Shown here: in pieces, positions 26,465-33,469 of the stretch
How the letters are laid out: every line of letters starts with the position of its first letter
Numbering within the stretch: the first letter of the stretch is position 1
From: JAAYZB01 sp035379945
Lineage (GTDB): Bacteria > Bacillota_I > Bacilli_A > Izemoplasmatales > Hujiaoplasmataceae
Length of the DNA: 64,000 nucleotides
NCBI GenBank assembly: GCA_035379945.1
Contig: DAOSWG010000005.1
Location: forward strand, 1-64,000
Direction: 5' to 3'
Made by a program: the position numbers and the translations under genes
The notes under the pieces: model-generated
Seen by the model: only the letters and a program-made list of their open reading frames with translations
Database searches by the model: none
Told to the model about the DNA's origin: nothing

Positions 26465-27589
26465 CTATTCTGTGCGAACCGGCAGGATCAATTGTATCAA
26501 TCCCGGATCGTTGTCGCCTTCGAGAACAAACGGCCTGATCTCTCCGGTAAATTTGACGAAAATCTCTTCCGAATTGAATGTTTTCAAGGCGTCCATGAAA
26601 TACTTGGAACTAAAAGCGATTTTTATTGTCATTCCGACTGCTTTTTCGATCGGATATACTTTTTCCATCACTTTTCCAAGTTCTGGCGAATTGGAAGTTA
26701 TTTCCACGATGTTGTCGTTTCTCAAATTGAGTTTTACGATGCTGGACGTTCCTTCTTTAGAAGAAAGCAATGATGCTCTTTCGACGGCCACGTATAATTT
26801 ATCGCGGTTGAATTTGATGACGATCGGAAATTCCATCGGAATCAATCTCGATGTCTCCGGGAAATTACCTTCAAGCAACCTTGATTGGAACAAAACATTG
26901 CCATATTCGAACAAGATTGATTTGTGATTCAAATGAATCAATATCTCTTCCAAATCGATTTCCAATATCTTTGCCAGTTCGTCCAAACTTCTTCCGGGAA
27001 TCACCACGTTCATGTTGTCCATGTTCTTCGGAATGTCGACGACTTTTTGACTCAGCCGGAAAGAATCGGTCGCGATGGCGATTAACTTTTCTCCCTCGAC
27101 GCGAATATTCACACCGGTAAGAATCGGTCTGTTTTCAATCGTGGATGTAGCAAAAGTGGTTTGTCTGATGATCGCCTTCATGATTTTCGAATCCAATTTA
27201 ATCGGTTCGTCATTGAGCGGGAATTCCAATTCGGGGTAATCTTCGATGTTGAGAAGGTTTAAAACAACGTCAGATTCGCCGGCAACAATACGAAGTATGT
27301 TGTTATCGATGACGGAAAGTTCCGCTGTTTCTCCTTCAACCTTACGGATTATGTCAACGAAAAATCTTCCCGGAACCAAAGCTTCGCCCGTCGATTCGAC
27401 TTTCAGAGATTCGTCTTTGATAGACAGTTTGATAGATATGTCCGAGTTACTGGTGACTAGAACAACTTCCTTTTGGTAAACTTCCATCTTAATTCCCTGC
27501 AAATAAGGAGCCGGGGTTTTGGTGGATAAGGCTTTTTGAGCGATAAGCAGATTATTGAGCAGCACGCTTGTCGAAATGATAAAATTCAT
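26465..27589 (-). CDS. dnaN: DNA polymerase III sliding clamp (beta subunit)
   Basis: The 374-aa protein begins MNFIISTSVLLNNLLIAQKA, and its three similar clamp domains cover about 1-125, 128-247 and 248-374. IAGESDVVLNLLNIEDYPEL, VNIRVEGEKLIAIATDSFRL and the C-terminal LEGDNDPGLIQLILPVR are typical; the last forms the protein-binding cleft. AGGAGG lies 6 bases before the ATG at 27589. It follows dnaA on the same strand, separated by about 150 bases with DnaA boxes, the usual dnaA-dnaN order. Confidence 0.96.
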   Translation of the reverse strand: MNFIISTSVLLNNLLIAQKALSTKTPAPYLQGIKMEVYQKEVVLVTSNSDISIKLSIKDESLKVESTGEALVPGRFFVDIIRKVEGETAELSVIDNNILRIVAGESDVVLNLLNIEDYPELEFPLNDEPIKLDSKIMKAIIRQTTFATSTIENRPILTGVNIRVEGEKLIAIATDSFRLSQKVVDIPKNMDNMNVVIPGRSLDELAKILEIDLEEILIHLNHKSILFEYGNVLFQSRLLEGNFPETSRLIPMEFPIVIKFNRDKLYVAVERASLLSSKEGTSSIVKLNLRNDNIVEITSNSPELGKVMEKVYPIEKAVGMTIKIAFSSKYFMDALKTFNSEEIFVKFTGEIRPFVLEGDNDPGLIQLILPVRTE

Positions 27590-27646
27590 GGACAGCCTCC
27601 TATATGACATTTATTATCTTTTTCTTTTTATTATTATTGTTATAGG

Positions 27647-27759
27647 TGTGGAAAAGAAGAAAACGTGAAATTATATCTGTTATCATTATACCATATTTGG
27701 CCAAAATAACATAGATATATCAATCTTTGGACTGTGTGGATTTACCCTTTTTTTCCACA
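27647..27759. other. DnaA-box cluster between dnaA and dnaN
   Basis: TGTGGAAAA (27647-27655), TGTGGATTT (27735-27743) and TTTTCCACA (27751-27759) lie in and next to the 152-base dnaA-dnaN gap. They match DnaA boxes (TTATCCACA) with one or two changes. The gap also has two TATAAT sequences on the minus strand that could serve dnaN, and a near-palindrome around TTTGGCCAAA (about 27696-27705). It may be a second, smaller DnaA-binding array flanking dnaA, as in bipartite origins. Confidence 0.55.
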
Positions 27760-29118
27760 TTTTATCAACAGTTTGTCGATGTCAGTTTTCTTTGTGTTGT
27801 CAGTTTGAATATCGTGGGAAATCTGTTCGATGCTGTAAATGACGGTGGAATGATCGCGGTTATTGAAGATTTGACCGATTTTTTTGTATGTAAGATCATA
27901 TAGATCTTTAAGGATATACATGGCAATTTGACGCGGGAAGACATACTGTTTTTTCCTCTTTTTAGATAAAAGGTCGACGGTCGAGATATTATAATAGGAA
28001 CTGACGATGTCGAGAACGTTATTGAAATTGCTTCTTTCGATAGAATTATTTGAAATGTTTTTGGAATTGACCAAATTTTTAAGCGCATCTTGAGCGTTAT
28101 TGATCGTGAATTTGTAATCAAACGCGGTGCAATAGAATAAAACCCTTTTCAGAGCGCCCTCAAGTTCACGGACGTTGTTGTCAAAGATACTGGCGATATA
28201 ATCCAAAATTTCTTCAGGAATCAGTTCGGGATCGGCAGTCTCCGCTTGAAGTTTTTTCTTGAGAATCAAAATGCGATGTTCTAGATTCGGGCGATTAATA
28301 TCTACTGACAGTCCCCATTCGAACCTGGAAGTAAGACGCGACATGATATCATATAATTCTTTTGCCTGGCGATCCGAAGTTATCACGATCTGTTTGTTGT
28401 TTTCTTTGAGTTTTTCAAATATCTTAAAAAATTCCAATTGGGATTGGGTTTTTCCGGATAAAAACTGGATGTCGTCAACCAGAAGAATATCCACATCCTC
28501 ATATTTTTTGGAAAAATCGTCGAAACTCTTTTTTTGAGCGGCTTTGGCATAATCCTCGATAAATTGATCAGTTTTTACGTAGAGGACCTTTTTATTCACG
28601 TTGTTTTCCAATATATAATTCCCGACGCACTGCATCAGATGGGTTTTTCCCAAACCGACGTCACCGAATATATAAAGAGGATTGGCAACTTCGCCGGGCT
28701 GGTCAGCAACTTTCATTGCCGATGTATAGGCAAGGCGGTTGCTTGAACCTACAACAAAATTATCGAAAGTATAAGAGTTGTTGAGTCCGGTTTTATATTT
28801 GTTTTCCAATCCTTGTTCGGGAATATTGATTTCATAGGTGGAGGTTTTGGCAATTTCTTCGGCGGCTTGTTCCTTGGTGATAATTTTGAACATGTGCTTT
28901 TCCGAGACATGCTCGTTCAGCATGGCATTGAGTCGATTCAAGTAGAATGATTCAATTTTGCTTTTAATGAAAGAGTTAGGAGAAATAAGATAAACATAAT
29001 TATTTACAACTTTAAAAACGTTGGAAATCGGAGCGAAATGCTCGTTGTAAACGTCCTCATCCAAAGTGAGTTGAAGCTGATATTTGATTTTATCCCAGAT
29101 TTTTTGAAATTCTTCCAC
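27742..29118 (-). CDS. dnaA: Chromosomal replication initiator DnaA
   Basis: This 458-aa AAA+ initiator has domain I (about 1-80, EEFQKIWDKIKYQL), a short linker (about 80-110), and the AAA+ core with Walker A FGDVGLGKTHLMQ (about 152), Walker B ILLVDDIQFLSG and sensor ITSDRQAKEL. The C-terminal DNA-binding domain carries the signature NNRDHSTVIYSIEQI. The start is GTG at 29118, with AGAGGT about 8 bases upstream. It points away from rpmH, the classic divergent pair around oriC. Confidence 0.97.
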   Translation of the reverse strand: MEEFQKIWDKIKYQLQLTLDEDVYNEHFAPISNVFKVVNNYVYLISPNSFIKSKIESFYLNRLNAMLNEHVSEKHMFKIITKEQAAEEIAKTSTYEINIPEQGLENKYKTGLNNSYTFDNFVVGSSNRLAYTSAMKVADQPGEVANPLYIFGDVGLGKTHLMQCVGNYILENNVNKKVLYVKTDQFIEDYAKAAQKKSFDDFSKKYEDVDILLVDDIQFLSGKTQSQLEFFKIFEKLKENNKQIVITSDRQAKELYDIMSRLTSRFEWGLSVDINRPNLEHRILILKKKLQAETADPELIPEEILDYIASIFDNNVRELEGALKRVLFYCTAFDYKFTINNAQDALKNLVNSKNISNNSIERSNFNNVLDIVSSYYNISTVDLLSKKRKKQYVFPRQIAMYILKDLYDLTYKKIGQIFNNRDHSTVIYSIEQISHDIQTDNTKKTDIDKLLIKCGKKG

Positions 29119-29438
29119 AGGCGGCTACCTCTATAATCCTAAATATATCATAACGCCCAACAAAAATGTGAACTATTTCTCCACAAAATTTGTGGAAAAC
29201 TTCAACAAGCAAAAATCAAAGAACAAGCAAAATGTGGAAAACCACAGCCGAAAGAAGGCGAAGAAAGTGGGTTTTCCACAATTCCACTGGAAAAAACAGG
29301 ACCGTAAAATGTTTAAAAAGCAAGTTGAAAAACCTTTGTTGAAAAGAAACTTAACAAGTAAAAAAAAGGAAAAAACACAAGAAACAGAAAAGTGCTTTCA
29401 AAAAATAAAAAAGGCTTTTTTCTCCAAAGCGAAAGATA
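29111..29438. other. Chromosomal replication origin region (oriC) with DnaA boxes
   Basis: The gap between divergent dnaA and rpmH holds DnaA-box-like 9-mers at 29111-29119 (TCTTCCACA), 29177-29185 (TTCTCCACA), 29191-29199 and 29233-29241 (TGTGGAAAA), and 29272-29280 (TTTTCCACA). The local consensus is TTTTCCACA, one base from the standard TTATCCACA. A long A-rich tract (about 29285-29420) follows, suitable for unwinding. Gene orientation changes from mainly minus to mainly plus exactly here, as expected at a bidirectional origin. A Lys-rich 114-aa frame across it is not a gene. Confidence 0.88.
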
Positions 29439-29467
29439 TTGACTTCTTTTTGAAAATCCCGTATAAT
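29439..29467 (+). promoter_or_regulatory. rpmH promoter
   Basis: TTGACT (29439-29444), a 17-base spacer and a perfect TATAAT (29462-29467) lie 41 bases upstream of rpmH. It is the best sigma-70-type promoter in the window. Confidence 0.85.
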
Positions 29468-29508
29468 TATGTAGCATGGCTTAGGAACAAGCTTTGGAGG
29501 TGTCACCA

Positions 29509-29667
29509 ATGACTAAAAGAACTTATCAACCGAGCAAGATCAAAAGAATCAGAACCCATGGTTTCAGAGCCAGAATGGAATCTGCGAACGGCAGAAAAGT
29601 ACTGGCAAGAAGAAGAGCCAAAGGACGTTATTCCTTGACGGTTTCCGATCAGTCCACATCCAAATAA
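29509..29667 (+). CDS. rpmH: 50S ribosomal protein L34
   Basis: This 52-aa basic protein begins MTKRTYQPSKIKRIRTHGF and continues RARMESANGRKVLARRRAKG, the invariant L34 pattern. The C-terminal extension RYSLTVSDQSTSK is slightly longer than the usual 44-46 aa. TTGGAGGTG precedes the ATG by about 6 bases. It has its own strong promoter and is separated from rnpA by an intrinsic terminator, which lets the ribosomal protein be made in excess over RnpA. Confidence 0.97.
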   Translation: MTKRTYQPSKIKRIRTHGFRARMESANGRKVLARRRAKGRYSLTVSDQSTSK

Positions 29668-29696
29668 TTTCATAACCAATTTATATTAAAACCTGT

Positions 29697-29731
29697 AATC
29701 ACCTGAATATAATATATTTTGGTGATTTTTG
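29697..29731 (+). terminator. Attenuating terminator between rpmH and rnpA
   Basis: AATCACC (29697-29703) pairs with GGTGATT (29721-29727) and is followed by TTTG and more T. It lies 30 bases after rpmH and before the rnpA ribosome binding site, so rnpA is likely reached by read-through. Confidence 0.75.
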
Positions 29732-29753
29732 TTTTTAAAGGGGATGAACCGGG

Positions 29754-30080
29754 TTGGAAAAGGCATACCGCATCAAAAAAAATCAAGAAATAGACGCGCT
29801 GGTCAAACAAAGAAATAGCGCGGCCAACGGTTTTTTCGTAGTGTACGCCGCAGTCAACAAGATCGATCATTTTCGTTTTGCCGTCAGCGTATCAAAAAAA
29901 TATGGAAACGCCGTTGAGCGGAACAAAATGAAAAGAAGAATCAGAGAAATAACCAGACAAGCAAACATAACGGCTAAAACCGACTTTTTGATTGTCGCGA
30001 AACCAACTGCCCGAAAACTAGATTTTAAGGAAATCAAAGACAATTTAACGCCTTTGTTTGTCAAGGCAAAAATAACATAA
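29754..30080 (+). CDS. rnpA: Ribonuclease P protein component
   Basis: This 108-aa basic protein assists the RNase P RNA in tRNA 5' maturation. It starts with TTG (MEKAYRIKKNQEIDALVKQR), preceded by AAGGGGATG. The family RNR motif appears as VERNKMKRRIREI (about 60-72), with FRFAVSVSKKYGNAV before it. Gene order rpmH-rnpA-yidC-jag is the classical origin block. The gap to yidC is 14 bases. Confidence 0.95.
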   Translation: MEKAYRIKKNQEIDALVKQRNSAANGFFVVYAAVNKIDHFRFAVSVSKKYGNAVERNKMKRRIREITRQANITAKTDFLIVAKPTARKLDFKEIKDNLTPLFVKAKIT

Positions 30081-30094
30081 AGGATAGGAATGAC

Positions 30095-31186
30095 ATGAAA
30101 AAAACCAAAATCATTGCTGCAATTTTGCTATTTGTGTTGGTATTTGCTCTCTCTGCGTGCGGCAGCAAAGCCGAAGTCAGCTATGAGAATTATACCAGCA
30201 TCGTCACGGTTTCTGAAGATGAAACAAATGCCACGTCCTACTATGAAGCGATCAATCTGCTGGGAACTCCAAGTGACGAGAGCGGTTATGCTAACGGAGA
30301 CGGAGTCGTTGTTTGGTCAACTGATACCGCCACCGTCACAGTCACGTTTACAACTTATAAAGCTGTCAGTAAAACCCAGGAAGGACTAAGCGCTTCCGGC
30401 ACCCTTCTTCCGATCGGAGAAAAAGATTCATGGACGGAATGGGTTGTCATGGTTGTGGCCAAATTCACATTCTATGCCAGCAACCTTTTCGGTTTATTGG
30501 GCGAAACTTATTACTACTGGCTCGGACTACTGATAATGACCCTTGTGATCAGAACCTTGGCCTGGCCGATTTATTCCAAGAGCAACGACATGACACTGAA
30601 AATGCAGATTGCCCAGCCGGAAATAACAAGGATTCAGGAAAAATACAAAGGAAGATCCGATCAAGCCTCGCAACAACGCATGCAGATGGAAACAATGGAA
30701 GTTTATCGAAAATACAAGATCAACTTCTTCGGATGTTTGATGCCTTTGTTGCAAATGCCGATATTCATCGCCATGTACACCGTGGTTAGACGGTTCCCCA
30801 TCACGCCGGTATCGGCTTTCGGAAATACCGACGCGATAATGAATTACAATTTCCTTTGGACGGATCTTGGCAATACCGGTTTCTGGGAAAATCTCCCATT
30901 GGCGCTGGTTGTTGTGGCAACTATGATGTTGAGCCAATGGCTGATTCAAAAACAAACGAGAAAAAACCAGAAGGTAAACAAGTACCAAAACAGCCAAGCC
31001 CAGCAAAGCCAGAAAATGATGAAATATATGAACTATTTCATGGTATTGATGATGGGGTATATCGCCATAAGCAATGCCGGTATCGCGTTTTACTGGATTC
31101 TTGGTAACTCATATCAACTGTTGCAAAGTTATCTGAGCCGCCGAAACATTGAAAGCAAACAAGAAAAAATGAGAAGCAAATTCTAA
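30095..31186 (+). CDS. yidC: Membrane protein insertase YidC with extra N-terminal lipoprotein domain
   Basis: At 363 aa this is about 90 residues longer than most Gram-positive YidC proteins. A signal with lipobox LSAC (Cys at about 22) is followed by a polar region (about 23-105) before the first insertase helix. That region has YYEAINLLGTPSDE, VVVWSTDTATVTVTF and VSKTQEGLS, resembling a BamE/SmpA- or DUF3862-type lipoprotein domain. The YidC core has five helices, with YWLGLLIMTLVIRTLAWPIY, the cytoplasmic hairpin TRIQEKYKGR, and the helix GCLMPLLQMPIFIAMYTVVR. It inserts membrane proteins with or without Sec. Confidence 0.93.
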   Translation: MKKTKIIAAILLFVLVFALSACGSKAEVSYENYTSIVTVSEDETNATSYYEAINLLGTPSDESGYANGDGVVVWSTDTATVTVTFTTYKAVSKTQEGLSASGTLLPIGEKDSWTEWVVMVVAKFTFYASNLFGLLGETYYYWLGLLIMTLVIRTLAWPIYSKSNDMTLKMQIAQPEITRIQEKYKGRSDQASQQRMQMETMEVYRKYKINFFGCLMPLLQMPIFIAMYTVVRRFPITPVSAFGNTDAIMNYNFLWTDLGNTGFWENLPLALVVVATMMLSQWLIQKQTRKNQKVNKYQNSQAQQSQKMMKYMNYFMVLMMGYIAISNAGIAFYWILGNSYQLLQSYLSRRNIESKQEKMRSKF

Positions 31187-31202
31187 AGGAGATGGACATC
31201 GA

Positions 31203-31823
31203 ATGAAATCAATCCAATTTGAGGCCAAAACCCTTAATGAATCCACATACAAATACGCAGCCGAAGAGTTGCATGTGAATCGTAAATACGTCGACTTGCA
31301 GGTGGTTGAGGAAAAAAAGAGTATTCTTGGATTAAACAAGACTTACATTGTAGAAGCCAAAATCAAGTTTGATCCCCTACGCGACGGAATCGAATATCTC
31401 AAAGAAATATTGACCGCCATGGAAATCGAAGCCATCGTCGAGGCAAAAGCCGAAGAGGAAAGACAATTGACCTTTTCGATTGACGCCAAAGAAAATCCTC
31501 TTCTTATCGGCAAAAACGGGAAAACCCTGGATGCGGTTCAGACTCTGATAAAAAACTTTGTCAATCTTTTCACTGACGAGTATTATGTTGTTTCCGTCGA
31601 TGTTGGCGGATATAAAAATCAGAAGAAAAAGCAATTGGAGATTTTGGCCACTAAAACCGCAAAAGAAGTTGCTAGGACGAAAGTGCCCGCCAAACTCGGG
31701 AAAATGAATGCTTACGAGCGTAGAATCATCCATACGAAATTAGCGGACTGGCGCGATGTCATCACCGAATCCGAAGGCGAAGAGCCAAACCGTTACGTCG
31801 TAATCAAACCCAAGAATAAATAG
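31203..31823 (+). CDS. jag: Jag/KhpB RNA-binding protein
   Basis: The 206-aa protein has the three Jag parts. The Jag-N domain (about 1-50, FEAKTLNESTYKYAAEEL) is followed by a KH domain (about 75-140) with the GxxG-type loop LIGKNGKTLDAVQ, and an R3H domain (about 145-205) with MNAYERRIIHTKLAD. It binds RNA and, with KhpA, affects cell elongation and division in Firmicutes. The position right after yidC is conserved. The spacing to yidC is 16 bases, and one base separates it from pth. Confidence 0.94.
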   Translation: MKSIQFEAKTLNESTYKYAAEELHVNRKYVDLQVVEEKKSILGLNKTYIVEAKIKFDPLRDGIEYLKEILTAMEIEAIVEAKAEEERQLTFSIDAKENPLLIGKNGKTLDAVQTLIKNFVNLFTDEYYVVSVDVGGYKNQKKKQLEILATKTAKEVARTKVPAKLGKMNAYERRIIHTKLADWRDVITESEGEEPNRYVVIKPKNK

Positions 31824-31824
31824 C

Positions 31825-32376
31825 ATGAAGCGCATGATTGTCGGATTGGGCAACCCGGGAAGAAAGTATGCCAAAACAAGGCATAATGTCGGATTCATGT
31901 GCCTTGATGCCTATGCAAAAACAAAGAAAGCCAAGTTCTCCAAAGAAACAAAATTCATGGGAGAAGTGTTGACTATAGGAGAAACCATATTTCTGAAGCC
32001 AAAAACTTTCATGAATCTGTCGGGAAACTCCGTCAAAGCGGTTGCGGGATTTTACAAGATTCCGGTTGAGGAAATAATGGTGATATCCGATGACATGGAT
32101 CTTCCGCTTGCAAAAATTCGCCTAAGAGAAAAAGGCGGATCCGGAGGGCACAACGGACTCAAATCAATCATCTCGCAAATGGGAACCGAAGCATTCAAAC
32201 GGGTTAGAATCGGAATTGGACACAGCGAAGAAAATGATACGGTAGACTATGTGCTAAGCGGATTTTCCAAAGCGGAAAGTAAAATGTTAGATGATACCAT
32301 CATAGAGTGCACGGGAATAATCGATGACTTCCAGAACGGAAAACCATTCGAAGAAACGATGAACAGATATAATTGA
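31825..32376 (+). CDS. pth: Peptidyl-tRNA hydrolase
   Basis: This 183-aa enzyme rescues tRNA from peptidyl-tRNA drop-off. It starts MKRMIVGLGNPGRKYAKTRH with the catalytic His in TRHNVGF. Further signatures are LKPKTFMNLSGNSVKA, ISDDMDLPLAKIRL and KGGSGGHNGLKSI. It begins one base after the jag stop. A possible alternative start is three codons in. A terminator follows the stop, so it closes the rnpA-yidC-jag-pth unit. Confidence 0.95.
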   Translation: MKRMIVGLGNPGRKYAKTRHNVGFMCLDAYAKTKKAKFSKETKFMGEVLTIGETIFLKPKTFMNLSGNSVKAVAGFYKIPVEEIMVISDDMDLPLAKIRLREKGGSGGHNGLKSIISQMGTEAFKRVRIGIGHSEENDTVDYVLSGFSKAESKMLDDTIIECTGIIDDFQNGKPFEETMNRYN

Positions 32377-32407
32377 AAACCGTCGAAACAGACGGTTTTT
32401 TTGTTTG
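32376..32407 (+). terminator. Terminator of the rnpA-yidC-jag-pth unit
   Basis: AAAACCGTC (32376-32384) pairs with GACGGTTTT (32391-32399), followed by TTTTGTTT. The stem starts in the last base of the pth stop codon. Confidence 0.85.
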
Positions 32408-32480
32408 AAAATACACGACGCTTTTTTTCGCGTCACTATGATGGTATAATGTCAATAGAAGACGAAGGAGTTGTTTTGCC

Positions 32481-33400
32481 ATGGAAGGGAAACCGTTTGT
32501 TTTGATTACCGGAGCGTCTAGCGGTATCGGAAGAGAACTTGCGAGAGGGTTGGCAAAAAAAGGATACAACGTGATTTTGGTTGCCAGGAGAGCAGAAAGA
32601 CTAGAAGAGTTGAAAATAGAATTGACATCCAATTATAGAACTGATGTTGTGATCAAAGCGATGGATATCTCCTTGCCTGAAAACACTCAAAAGCTTTATG
32701 ACGAGACAATAACTTATAAGCCCTTGATCGTTATCAACAACGCCGGCTTCGGACAATATGGCTCATTTGAAGAAATTCCTCCGGAAAAAGAAAGCGAAAT
32801 GATAAGACTGAATATTGATTCACTTTCTCGGTTAACCAAACTATTCGCTTCGGGAATGGAACGGGGCCTCATCTTGAATGTGGCAAGTATGGCGGCATTT
32901 TTACCAACTCCGTTGATGGCGGCATACGCGGCTTCAAAGGCGTTCGTACTCAATTATTCCCTCGCCGCCAATAGTGAACTGGTCCAACAGAAAAAACCCG
33001 TGAGAATTAAAATACTTTGCCCGGGTCCGGTGGAAACCGAATTTGCCGATGTAGCGAGAGTCAAAACCGCCTTTAAAGGAATAACACCAAAAAAATGTGC
33101 AGAGATAGCGATAAGAAATCTTGATAACAAAAAAACAATCATCATNNNNNNNNNNNNNNNNNNNNNNNNNNNNNNNNNNNNNNNNNNNNNNNNNNNNNNN
33201 NNNNNNNNNNNNNNNNNNNNNNNNNNNNNNNNNNNNNNNNNNNNNAAAAATGTGCAGAGATAGCGATAAGAAATCTTGATAACAAAAAAACAATCATCAT
33301 CCCAGGAATGCTTATGAAGATTGCCAGAGTCGCTCTAAGGATTTTTCCAAAGAAAACAGTCATGGCAATTTCGTATAGATATCAAAAGAAAAAACGTTAG
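32481..33400 (+). CDS. Short-chain dehydrogenase/reductase, interrupted by an assembly gap
   Basis: The SDR motifs are ITGASSGIGRELA (NAD(P) loop, residues about 9-21), NNAGFGQYG, and the catalytic YAASKAF (about residue 150). PGPVETEF follows. The frame runs into 100 N at 33146. The 55 bases before the gap are repeated exactly after it. If the duplicate and the N are removed, the frame continues without a shift and ends at TAG 33400, giving 254 aa, a normal SDR length, with a basic tail. The substrate cannot be predicted; the type resembles DltE/YqjQ-like ketoacyl or 3-hydroxy acid reductases. AAGGAG precedes the ATG. Confidence 0.85.
33091..33300. repeat. Exact 55-bp direct duplication flanking the gap
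   Basis: Bases 33091-33145 and 33246-33300 are identical over 55 positions. The copies abut the N-run on each side, and removing one restores the SDR reading frame. This is best explained as two contig ends sharing a 55-base overlap that a scaffolder did not merge. It is not a biological repeat. Confidence 0.9.
33146..33245. other. Assembly gap (100 N)
   Basis: Exactly 100 unknown bases, a conventional placeholder length. The flanking 55-bp duplication suggests that the real gap is of negative size, meaning the contigs overlap and no sequence is missing. Confidence 0.95.
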
Positions 33401-33431
33401 AAAACAAAACATGAATATCAGTTATACCCCC

Positions 33432-33451
33432 GGCGAGTCGCGAGACTCGCC
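33432..33451 (+). promoter_or_regulatory. Perfect hairpin in the mfd leader
   Basis: GGCGAGTC (33432-33439) and GACTCGCC (33444-33451) form an 8-bp GC-rich stem closed by GCGA, a GNRA-type tetraloop. There is no T-run, so it is not a terminator. It sits 13 bases before the mfd ribosome binding site region and could stabilise the message or affect translation. Confidence 0.5.
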
Positions 33452-33469
33452 AAAACGACGTGAGGTAAA

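Noticed and set aside
29168..29512. 114-aa Lys-rich frame across oriC
   Set aside because: Very low-complexity composition produced by the A-rich origin; it ends over the rpmH start and has no upstream SD sequence.
33091..33300. Direct repeat as a sign of a mobile element or target-site duplication
   Set aside because: The copies flank 100 N exactly, and collapsing them restores the SDR gene, so an assembly artefact is the simpler explanation.
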